The notes beneath the pieces were generated by a model. That model did not search any database. It saw only the letters and a list, made by a program, of their open reading frames with translations, and was not told the DNA's origin. Below, in pieces: positions 17,885 to 25,536 of a stretch of 64,000 bases of DNA. Source of the DNA: an uncultured Siphonobacter sp. (GTDB lineage: Bacteria > Bacteroidota > Bacteroidia > Cytophagales > Spirosomataceae); NCBI GenBank assembly GCA_913775095.1, contig CAJYIW010000024.1:62001-126000 (forward strand), written 5' to 3'. The stretch's first letter is position 1, and each line of letters begins with the position of its first letter. A program made the position numbers and the translations under genes.

Positions 17885-20206
17885 ATGCCTGCGTTTAAAC
17901 TGATTTTCGGTATTTTCTTTTTAGCCATAACGCTTCTGACCCGCACCGCTGTCCTGGCTCAGTCAGAAAAGATAAGATCCTATAATACCATATGGAAAAG
18001 CCCCAGCCGGCATTCGGGAGAATCCATGCCCTGCGGAGGAGGAGATATTGGACTGAACGTCTGGGTAGAAAAGGGCGATCTGCTGTTTTACATAGCCCGC
18101 AGCGGGACTTTCGATCAAAACAACTCGCTCTTAAAACAAGGACGAGTTCGGGTGAAGCTTTCCCCTAATCCTTTCGAATCTCCGAATGATTTTACGCAGG
18201 AACTCAGGCTACAGGAAGGATCCGTTCAGATCACGGCCCGCAAGGGGAATCTCTCCAGCACAATTCAGATCTGGGTGGACGTCTTTCAGCCCCTTATTCA
18301 CGTCGAGGTCACTGGTACAAAAGCCACGCTAGCCGAAGTCATTTATGAAAACTGGCGGTATAAGGACCGGGTTTCGAAGGGAAAGGAGAACAATCAGAAT
18401 TCCTACAAATTTGCTCCGCAGGGGGAGATTGTTACCCGAAAGGATGAAGTACAGTTTCGGGATAATGCCGTAGTATTCTATCACGAAAATGGCTCCGGCC
18501 CTTCCATTTTCGACGTGACGGTTCGACAACAGCAACTGGAATCGGTGAAAGATTCACTGGATAACCCCCTTCGGAATCTAACCTTTGGCGGGATCCTTTC
18601 CGGAGAAAATCTGAAAGCCAGCGGGATGCATCAGGACCGCTACCTGGACACTGATTTTCAGGGATATTCCTTGATTAGTCAAAAGCCCGCCCGACAGCAT
18701 CAGTTCACGGTTCAATTACATACGCAGAAAGCCGAAAATACTCAGGAGTGGCTGAAGGGATTGAAAAAACAGACGAAATCTGATGTGGCGGAAAGTCGTC
18801 AGAAAACGCTTCAGTGGTGGAAACATTTCTGGGAGAAAAGCTATATCCAGATCGGGAACGACTCCAGCCGGGCCGAATGGAAAATCGGACGAAACTATCA
18901 GCTTTTTCGGTACCTGCTGGCCTGTAATGCCAGGGGTTCTGCTCCTACCAAGTTCAACGGCGGTCTGTTCACGGTTGATCCTTCCCGAACGGATACGACG
19001 ATGAAATTCACCCCCGATTTCCGGAACTGGGGTGGCGGCATTCATACGGCTCAGAATCAGCGACTGGTGTACTGGCCCCTCCTGAAAAGCGGCGACTGGG
19101 AGCTGATGAAACCGCAGTTTGAGTTTTATCAGAATGCCTTAAAAAATGCGGAGCTACGGACGCGATTCTACTGGAAACACGGCGGAGCAAGTTTTACGGA
19201 ACAAATCGAAAATTTTGGGTTACCGAATTCCGCTGAATATACCTGGAAACGTCCCGCTGATTACGATCCGGGCATGGAGTATAACGCCTGGCTGGAATAC
19301 GAGTGGGACACCGTGCTGGAGTTTTGTCTGATGATTCTGGAAACGGAACGCTACGCCGGAAAGAACATCTCGGAATACCTGCCTCTCCTGGAAAGTTGTC
19401 TGACGTTCTTCAACGAGCATTACCAGTATCTGGCCAAAAAACGCGGCAGTAAGGCTTTTGATGGGAATGGAAAACTCATCTTATACCCCGGCTCGGCGGC
19501 AGAAACCTATAAAATGACCTATAATGCCACCTCTACGATTACGGGATTGCGAACGGTATTAACCCGATTACTGGAGTTACCTGACTCTTATCTGACCCCT
19601 GAACATCGCAAAAACTGGGCGTTAATGCTGAGTCGTTTGCCGGACATTAGTCACCGAACGATTGATGGACACGTCATGCTGGCTCCGGCTCAGCTCTGGG
19701 AACGGATCAATAATACGGAGTCTCCGCAGTTGTATCCGGTGTTTCCCTGGGGCACGCACGGTGTGGGTAAGGCCTATCTGGATACAGCGATTAATACGTA
19801 TCGCTACGATCCGGACGTGCTTCGGTTTCGTAGTCACGTAGGCTGGAAACAGGATAATATCTTCGCCGCCCGACTGGGCCTGAACGACGAAGCTGCCCGA
19901 CTGAACTTATTAAAATTACAGGATTCCGGTCGTCGTTTTCCGGCGTTCTGGGGACCGGGGTACGACTGGGTTCCGGACCATAACTGGGGCGGTTCGGGCA
20001 TGATCGGTTTGCAGGAAATGCTGTTACAGGCTGACGGTAGAAAGATTTATTTGTTTCCAGCCTGGCCCAAAACCTGGGACGTTCGTTTCAAACTTCATGC
20101 TCCGTATCAAACGACTGTGGAAGGAATTTTGCGAAATGGAACGCTGGAAGAATTGAAGGTAACTCCGGCAGAACGGAAGCAGGATGTTCTGCTGATGCTG
20201 AGATAA
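17885..20206 (+). CDS. DUF5703 domain, GH95-like six-hairpin hydrolase
   Basis: 773 residues, signal peptide to about Ala25. The N-terminal DUF5703 block is clear: YNTIWKSPSRHSGESMPCGG then GDIGLNVWVEKGDLLFYIAR (residues about 35-75), like the N-terminal super-sandwich of GH95. The central and C-terminal part is an alpha/alpha barrel with aromatic- and acid-rich motifs (RFYWKHGGASFTEQI, GMEYNAWLEYEWDTVLEF, WGPGYDWVPDHNWGGSGM) and a terminal beta-domain. The catalytic activity of DUF5703 proteins is not established to my knowledge; an exo-glycosidase on pectin side chains is inferred from fold and neighbours. It is read divergently from the uronidase-MGH1-GH28 unit across a 218-base gap that may hold shared control sites. 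Confidence 0.75.
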   Translation: MPAFKLIFGIFFLAITLLTRTAVLAQSEKIRSYNTIWKSPSRHSGESMPCGGGDIGLNVWVEKGDLLFYIARSGTFDQNNSLLKQGRVRVKLSPNPFESPNDFTQELRLQEGSVQITARKGNLSSTIQIWVDVFQPLIHVEVTGTKATLAEVIYENWRYKDRVSKGKENNQNSYKFAPQGEIVTRKDEVQFRDNAVVFYHENGSGPSIFDVTVRQQQLESVKDSLDNPLRNLTFGGILSGENLKASGMHQDRYLDTDFQGYSLISQKPARQHQFTVQLHTQKAENTQEWLKGLKKQTKSDVAESRQKTLQWWKHFWEKSYIQIGNDSSRAEWKIGRNYQLFRYLLACNARGSAPTKFNGGLFTVDPSRTDTTMKFTPDFRNWGGGIHTAQNQRLVYWPLLKSGDWELMKPQFEFYQNALKNAELRTRFYWKHGGASFTEQIENFGLPNSAEYTWKRPADYDPGMEYNAWLEYEWDTVLEFCLMILETERYAGKNISEYLPLLESCLTFFNEHYQYLAKKRGSKAFDGNGKLILYPGSAAETYKMTYNATSTITGLRTVLTRLLELPDSYLTPEHRKNWALMLSRLPDISHRTIDGHVMLAPAQLWERINNTESPQLYPVFPWGTHGVGKAYLDTAINTYRYDPDVLRFRSHVGWKQDNIFAARLGLNDEAARLNLLKLQDSGRRFPAFWGPGYDWVPDHNWGGSGMIGLQEMLLQADGRKIYLFPAWPKTWDVRFKLHAPYQTTVEGILRNGTLEELKVTPAERKQDVLLMLR

Positions 20207-20217
20207 GAATTAGGCAG

Positions 20218-20415
20218 AAGCGTCGCAGACGCTTTTCTCAGGCATCCGCGACTAAGTCGCGGACGAACACGAGTCCTCCGCCGTGGTTGGTGTCCTCACC
20301 AACCACGGGTTAGTCCGCGTTTCCAACGCGAATTCGAGCGAACAGCGTCTGCGACGCTGAGCGTTGTAAACGCTGTTTCCAGGCATCCGCGACTTAGCCG
20401 CGGACGAACCTTCCA
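20218..20415. repeat. Cluster of GC-rich palindromes between convergent genes
   Basis: At least five palindromes fill this gap: TCCGCGACTAAGTCGCGGA at 20245-20263 and a variant at 20386-20404, CGTGGTTGGTG..CACCAACCACG at 20282-20307, CGCGTTTCCAACGCG at 20316-20330, CAGCGTCTGCGACGCTG at 20343-20359 and AGCGTTGTAAACGCT at 20360-20374. The gap lies between the ends of DUF5703 and GH127, so a bidirectional transcription-ending role is possible, but the structure is far more elaborate than one terminator. Confidence 0.75.
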
Positions 20416-20426
20416 GCATTTCTTCA

Positions 20427-22457
20427 TTATCGAATAAACGGCAGCCAAACCGCCATTTCCGAATGCCCGCGATTACTCCAGGCGTAGTACGGAATCAGTC
20501 GAACGGTGGTTTTGGCTTCGGGAGCGTTGTTTACTTCGCGGTATAACTGATTGGTCCAGTTTTGTTTCGGTAATTGCGTTACTTTTCCTTCCAGAGCCAT
20601 GACCTGCGTTTTTTCGATTTGTACCCGTTTCGGATTCAGTTTGGTTTGAGACGATAAGGCAATCTGATCCATCGGTACTTTCTCGTCACCTACGGATTCC
20701 AGACAATACACCAGCGGTCCGCGTTTGACGGCTATCTGATTGCGGGTTTCCTCCACCAGCGGGTTCGCTTCAATCCACTGCGTTGTCATGGACAGGTTAA
20801 TCTCGATGCGATCTCCCGATTTCCAGGTTCGGCGGACTTCGGCGTACGAACCCGTTTGCGGAGCAGGCTGAGCTTTGCCATTGACCAGAATCGTAGCCCC
20901 CTTACTCCAGCCCGGAATCCGTACGAAAACCGAATACGCCTGTGCCGGAGCTTTTTCCAGGGTAAGCGTAATTTTTCCCTCCCAGGGGTAATCCGTTTCC
21001 TGTTTCAGATGCAGATCGGAACCATCCTTCAAAACCGTTTTTAACTGATTCCCGCCGTATAAATTTAACCAAACGCCCTGATCGGAAAGGCTATAAACGT
21101 AGTTACTTACCTCGGCAATGGTTCGGACGGCGTTCGGTGGACAGCAGTTCGACAACGCGATATAAGGCGAGCGGCCTCCCATCCAGCGAACCTTATACGG
21201 ATACTCATCCGAAGCAGCTAAGGGATTGGTATAGAAAAACTTATGACCATCGAGACTTACGCCCGACAAGATGCTGTTATACAAAGCCAGCTCCATCACG
21301 TCCGCGTACTTGGCCTCACCCGTGATTTGCAGCATTCGGTAATTCCAGAGCAGGTTACCAATGTTCGCACAGGTTTCATTATGGGCTGACAGGTTGGGCA
21401 ACTGATACGCCTTACCATACGCCTGATGAATTTTCTGGACGGTATCGGGCTGATAGGAAGTGCCTTCGGGCGAAACGCCGTCGTACAAAGCCCCGCAACC
21501 GCCGGTGACGTACATTTTGCGGTTCACGACATCGTCCCACATCAGATTGAGTGTCGACAGCAGGGTACTGTCGCCCGTTTCGGCGAATACGTCGGCGGCT
21601 CCGGCAAAGAGGTAATTCGCCCGCACGGCATGACCGATTACCTTCTTCATTTTCCGGAAAGGCACGCGGTCAGAGTTATCATCCGTACCATCGGTCAGGC
21701 CCCGAATGTCGATTAACTTCTGAGCCAGATCCAGGTATTTTTTATCACCCGTCGTCCGGTACATCTCCGTAATGCCCATGTAATGCGAAGGACAAATAGC
21801 ATTACGAGCCTGCTCAGGGCTGGCCTTGGTATAAAATCCAATCAGAAAATCAGTAGCTTTTTTAGCAATATTCAGGAAATCCGTCTTTCCCGTGGCCCGG
21901 TAATGAATGCAGGCCGCCGTCATCAAATGCCCGAAATTGTAGGCTTCAAAGCTGAGCTTATCGTCGAACATTTTCTGCTCGCCCGTCTTCTTCTGTTCGA
22001 TAATGGCCTTCGTATAAATATAGCCATCGGGCGTTTGGGCTTTGCCGATCACCTCAATAGCGTGATTGAGCATAGCTTCCAGCTTCGGGTCTTTCGTGAG
22101 GGCGTACATACTCGCCACCGACTCCAGGGTTTTGTAGAAATCGCCATCGTGAAAGGACGGGCCTTTGAAATTACCTTTTTCCAGTCCGGCGGCAATTTCA
22201 AAGTTCCGAAAAGCATGGCTTACGTTCGCGTCCGTGTAGGTTTTCCATAGGCCCGGCACCATCGCGTCGCGACACACCTGAAAGCGGTCGGCCCAGAAGC
22301 CCTGCGTCCACTGAACGGCCGAAAGATCCGGACTTTGTAAACGGGCAAATTTACTCTGGGACGTATTAACCAGACTTTTGCTTTGACTAAAAGCGGGAGT
22401 TAGCGTACTCAGGGCCAGCGTACCGGCCACGGAAATTTGAGTGAAGAGGTTAAGCAT
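20427..22457 (-). CDS. GH127-type beta-L-arabinofuranosidase
   Basis: 676 residues, signal peptide to about Ser24. An alpha/alpha barrel with the GH127/GH146 (DUF1680) zinc-thiolate signature: Glu361 and Cys363 in HNETCANIGN, and the Cys438-Cys439 pair in SNCCPPNAVRTIAEV, one of which is the nucleophile in this family. GGCGALYDGVSPEGTSYQ (319-336) precedes it. These enzymes release beta-L-arabinofuranose; in pectin it occurs on rhamnogalacturonan side chains, in plants also on extensin. It is a single gene on the minus strand with its own promoter-like TAGTTTTG box 44 bases upstream, separated from the uronidase train by the plus-strand DUF5703 gene. Confidence 0.9.
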   Translation of the reverse strand: MLNLFTQISVAGTLALSTLTPAFSQSKSLVNTSQSKFARLQSPDLSAVQWTQGFWADRFQVCRDAMVPGLWKTYTDANVSHAFRNFEIAAGLEKGNFKGPSFHDGDFYKTLESVASMYALTKDPKLEAMLNHAIEVIGKAQTPDGYIYTKAIIEQKKTGEQKMFDDKLSFEAYNFGHLMTAACIHYRATGKTDFLNIAKKATDFLIGFYTKASPEQARNAICPSHYMGITEMYRTTGDKKYLDLAQKLIDIRGLTDGTDDNSDRVPFRKMKKVIGHAVRANYLFAGAADVFAETGDSTLLSTLNLMWDDVVNRKMYVTGGCGALYDGVSPEGTSYQPDTVQKIHQAYGKAYQLPNLSAHNETCANIGNLLWNYRMLQITGEAKYADVMELALYNSILSGVSLDGHKFFYTNPLAASDEYPYKVRWMGGRSPYIALSNCCPPNAVRTIAEVSNYVYSLSDQGVWLNLYGGNQLKTVLKDGSDLHLKQETDYPWEGKITLTLEKAPAQAYSVFVRIPGWSKGATILVNGKAQPAPQTGSYAEVRRTWKSGDRIEINLSMTTQWIEANPLVEETRNQIAVKRGPLVYCLESVGDEKVPMDQIALSSQTKLNPKRVQIEKTQVMALEGKVTQLPKQNWTNQLYREVNNAPEAKTTVRLIPYYAWSNRGHSEMAVWLPFIR

Positions 22458-22500
22458 AACAGCAGCACTAGAGATAAAATGAACCCCTTGGGGTATTCTT

Positions 22501-22508
22501 CAAAACTA
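22501..22508 (-). promoter_or_regulatory. -7 box TAGTTTTG for the GH127 gene
   Basis: Minus strand reads TAGTTTTG, matching TAnnTTTG, 44 bases before the ATG. The identical octamer stands 43 bases before the start of the beta-propeller hydrolase gene at 48680-48687, which supports both. Confidence 0.5.
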
Positions 22509-22652
22509 AGACGGTTACGCGTGCCTATCTTCCCTGAATTTGACCAGTGGCTGTACGATCTTAGCTTTTTCAGAAAGAAATTTCCAGGCTGCTGCCGCAC
22601 TCCTCCCCGACTTGCCGTAAGTTTGAGTTAACCTATATTTTGTAACAAACGT

Positions 22653-22985
22653 ATGAGCCAATTACGACCCATCCGCGAAAACGAACGCACGCTGATTCAT
22701 TACCTGCTGGAACAACTGAATCTGAAATCCGAAGATTACCCTGTTAACGAACTGGTGGATGAATACGAAGGCGGGAAAATGGGAAGCATTTCCCTCGGCG
22801 GCGATCCCAACGCTTACGACGGCGATCTGATTCAGGTAGACTACGTAGATTCCGACGGAACCCCCGTGGTCATTACCCTGACCAAAGATGCTCAGGGCCG
22901 TGTGCTGGATCTGGATTTCTGGAAAACAGACTTTTCTAAATTGCTGGAATACCCGACGCCGGAGAAGGTGACGATTAGAGCATAA
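22653..22985 (+). CDS. Small DUF6984-like cytoplasmic protein
   Basis: 110 residues without signal peptide or membrane segment, acidic. The pattern LRPIRENERTLIHYLLEQ followed by a short beta-rich region (IQVDYVDSDGTPVVITLTKD, then GRVLDLDFWKTDFS) resembles the DUF6984 family; no function is known. It is a single gene divergent from GH127 and closed by a very strong hairpin. Nothing ties it to polysaccharide use. Confidence 0.65.
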   Translation: MSQLRPIRENERTLIHYLLEQLNLKSEDYPVNELVDEYEGGKMGSISLGGDPNAYDGDLIQVDYVDSDGTPVVITLTKDAQGRVLDLDFWKTDFSKLLEYPTPEKVTIRA

Positions 22986-23030
22986 AAGGAGAATAGCGAG
23001 ATTTTACGAGAATCTCGCTATTCTCCTTTT
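22984..23030 (+). terminator. Hairpin terminator with 20-bp arms
   Basis: Starting 2 bases inside the stop codon of the DUF6984-like gene, AAAAGGAGAATAGCGAGATT (22984-23003) pairs perfectly with 23011-23030 across a 7-base loop; the second arm ends in CCTTTT. A strong intrinsic terminator shape. Confidence 0.85.
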
Positions 23031-23088
23031 ACCGGAGTAGCGTTCCCTCTGCTCTAAGTTACTCAGGAATTATTTCTGATCGTTCAAT

Positions 23089-24240
23089 TTGGATTATTCG
23101 AACCTTTATGAAACAAACCATCGGCTCGGCTGGGTTGATGTATTACGCGTGATGGCCTGTTTTATGGTGGTTGTTTCACACAGCTGCGATCCTTTCGTGG
23201 CTCAGTTTGATCACGACCGGGCATCTTTTCTGACGGGTGTCTTTACCGGAAGTTTCGTTCGTCCCTGCGTGCCTCTGTTTACCATGATGACGGGCGTACT
23301 GCTGCTTCCGGTGAACGTTTCTTTGAAAGAATTTTACCAGAAACGCATTACCCGCATTCTGATCCCGCTGGCTTTCTGGTCGATTGTGCTGCCCCTTCTG
23401 TTTTACATTTACCTGAACTTTATTAATCCCGGCACGACGAATCCCGCCATTACCAAAGCCGATCACACCCTAAACGCTACCCTGACCAAGCTTTACACCT
23501 TCGTTTTCAATTTCAATTACGCCACCACGGCCCTCTGGTATTTATACATGCTGATTGGGCTTTATCTGATCATTCCCATTCTGAGTGTCTGGCTTCGTCA
23601 GGCTTCGCAGCAGGATATCAAACTCTTTCTGAAAGTCTGGGGCGTTTCCCTACTTTTACCTTACCTGAAAATGCTGGCTCCGGCCTTGGGCTATCCCGGT
23701 AACTACGGCAATAAAGGACTTTTCGGCGTTTGCGACTGGAATGATTACGGTACCTTTTATTACGTCTCCGGGTTTATGGGCTATCTGGTCCTGGCGTATT
23801 ACCTGGCCAGATATCCCCTGAACTGGAGCTGGCCTAAGTTATTACGCGTGACCATCCCGATGTTTCTGGTGGGTTATGCCATGACCTGCGGCGAGTATAT
23901 CCTGATGCAAAAGTACTTTCCGGGCAACTACGCGTATCTGGAAATCGTCTGGTATTTCACGGGTATCAATGTCTTCCTGATGACTTTTGCCGTATTCGTC
24001 ATCGTCCAGAAAATGAATAGCAAACCCTCGCCCGTAGTAGCAAAAATAGCCTCGCTTACCTTTGGTATTTACCTCTGCCATTTTGTTTTTGTAGGAGTGG
24101 CGTACGATCTTATCGGCACTATTACGGCGTTACCTTTACTCATTCGAATCATCGGAATCGCCCTTTTAACTTTCGCCATCAGTTATCTCATTGTCCGGGT
24201 GATGGAATCTTTTGCCTGGACCCGCAGATTTGTTCGGTAA
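23089..24240 (+). CDS. Acyltransferase family 3 membrane protein (putative O-acetyltransferase)
   Basis: 383 residues, about ten membrane segments. N-terminal RLGWVDVLRVMACFMVVVSH carries the catalytic His of acyltransferase-3/OafA-type proteins, followed by the loop with RPCVPLFTMMTGVLL. These inner-membrane enzymes transfer acetyl or other acyl groups to surface polysaccharides or lipids. Start choice: no ATG lies upstream of the first membrane helix in this frame; the frame opens with a TTG at 23089 after a stop at 23077, so TTG is the likely start. The gene stands alone, so its target glycan is unknown. Confidence 0.85.
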   Translation: MDYSNLYETNHRLGWVDVLRVMACFMVVVSHSCDPFVAQFDHDRASFLTGVFTGSFVRPCVPLFTMMTGVLLLPVNVSLKEFYQKRITRILIPLAFWSIVLPLLFYIYLNFINPGTTNPAITKADHTLNATLTKLYTFVFNFNYATTALWYLYMLIGLYLIIPILSVWLRQASQQDIKLFLKVWGVSLLLPYLKMLAPALGYPGNYGNKGLFGVCDWNDYGTFYYVSGFMGYLVLAYYLARYPLNWSWPKLLRVTIPMFLVGYAMTCGEYILMQKYFPGNYAYLEIVWYFTGINVFLMTFAVFVIVQKMNSKPSPVVAKIASLTFGIYLCHFVFVGVAYDLIGTITALPLLIRIIGIALLTFAISYLIVRVMESFAWTRRFVR

Positions 24241-24492
24241 TCATCCGGAGAAGCCGAAAGGAGCTTGCCTTTCGCAGGTATCCCGTTTTTTCTTCCGGCA
24301 AACGAAGCTATTTTCAGGCAATTTTGGTGCCGCTTCGGGCGTCTGATGCCAGTTGGGTAATCCGTCATGGAAATTCTTTCGAAAAGGTAAGGCAGTAATT
24401 GGTCACATCGACCGGTTACTATTTTTTATGGCAAATTCACGGCTACCGGCTTACAAAAATTTCTTATACTTTTTTAGTTCATTGGAGATTTA

Positions 24493-24500
24493 TAGATTTG
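24493..24500 (+). promoter_or_regulatory. -7 box TAGATTTG for the DUF1080 gene
   Basis: TAGATTTG matches TAnnTTTG and lies 33 bases before the ATG at 24533, in an AT-rich tract. Confidence 0.5.
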
Positions 24501-24532
24501 AGCCAGTCTAATATAAACATTGATACTTAACC

Positions 24533-25486
24533 ATGTACACCTCTATCCTACGCCGCTTCACGCTGGGAAGCCTGGCTCTGACTTTAGCTTCTTCTTCCGT
24601 TTTTGCCGATGATAAAAACCCCACCGCCAGCTCACTCGAAGGCCGCTGGGATATTTCCGTTCAGTCTGAGGGGAAGACCCTTCCTTCCTGGCTGGAAGTG
24701 ACCCATTCGGGGCATAGTACGCTTGTGGGTCGTTTTGTAGGCAGCAGCGGCAGTGCCCGCCCCATTTCTAAAGTCAATTTTACGGATGGTAAAATCAGTT
24801 TTTCCATTCCTCCACAATGGGAAAAAGCCGATCAGGATTTAGTCGTCAATGGCGTTCTGGAAGGAGATAAACTCAGCGGAACCATGGTAAGTCCCACCGG
24901 AAAAACCCTGACCTGGACGGGCGTACGGGCTCCTTCGCTGGCACAGACGAAAGCCGTGAGCTGGGGAAAAACCATTGATGTGTTTAATGGTAAAGACCTG
25001 AAAGGCTGGCACGCCATGGGCGAGACCAATCAATGGGTCGTGGAAAATGGCGTGTTGAAAAGCCCGAAATCGGGGTCCAATATTCAGACGGATCAGACTT
25101 TTTCGGATTTTAAACTTCACATTGAATTCAAGTATCCGAAAGGCAGCAACAGCGGCGTGTACCTGCGGGGACGCTATGAAGTACAAATCGTGGACAGCAA
25201 AGGTCTGGAGCCGCAAATTGATATGCTCGGGGCGGTGTATGGCTTCCTGACTCCCAACGAACTTCCCGACAATAACGCCGACCAGTGGCAGAGTTACGAC
25301 ATTACCCTGGTGGGGCGTCGGGTTACGGTGGCTCTGAACGGCAAGACCATCATTTGTGACACCACCATTCCGGGTATTACCGGCGGAGCCATTGACAGCA
25401 AAGAAGGCGAACCCGGACCCATTTACCTGCAGGGCGACCACGGCCCGATTGAGTTTCGGAATATTAAGATTACGCTACCGAAGTAA
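24533..25486 (+). CDS. DUF1080 (3-keto-disaccharide hydrolase-like) exported protein
   Basis: 317 residues, signal peptide to about Ala25. Residues about 35-130 form a lipocalin-like beta-region (LEGRWDISVQSEGKTLPSWL); residues about 145-317 are a DUF1080 concanavalin-like domain (DVFNGKDLKGWHAMGETNQW, GSNSGVYLRGRYEVQIVD, GPIYLQGDHGPIEFRNIKI). Some DUF1080 proteins act on 3-keto-glycosides; others are simply carbohydrate-binding. It is a single gene with its own promoter box and a hairpin after the stop. A role in sugar or 3-keto-sugar handling in the periplasm is plausible but not demonstrated by context. Confidence 0.85.
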   Translation: MYTSILRRFTLGSLALTLASSSVFADDKNPTASSLEGRWDISVQSEGKTLPSWLEVTHSGHSTLVGRFVGSSGSARPISKVNFTDGKISFSIPPQWEKADQDLVVNGVLEGDKLSGTMVSPTGKTLTWTGVRAPSLAQTKAVSWGKTIDVFNGKDLKGWHAMGETNQWVVENGVLKSPKSGSNIQTDQTFSDFKLHIEFKYPKGSNSGVYLRGRYEVQIVDSKGLEPQIDMLGAVYGFLTPNELPDNNADQWQSYDITLVGRRVTVALNGKTIICDTTIPGITGGAIDSKEGEPGPIYLQGDHGPIEFRNIKITLPK

Positions 25487-25492
25487 TTTTAG

Positions 25493-25530
25493 ATTCACAG
25501 CTCACGGTGACTTTATCGTGAGCTGTGAAT
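25493..25530. terminator. Bidirectional hairpin between convergent genes
   Basis: ATTCACAGCTCAC (25493-25505) pairs perfectly with GTGAGCTGTGAAT (25518-25530) across a 12-base loop. It sits between the stop of the DUF1080 gene and the stop of the convergent outer-membrane protein gene, so it can serve both. Confidence 0.75.
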
Positions 25531-25536
25531 GAATTC

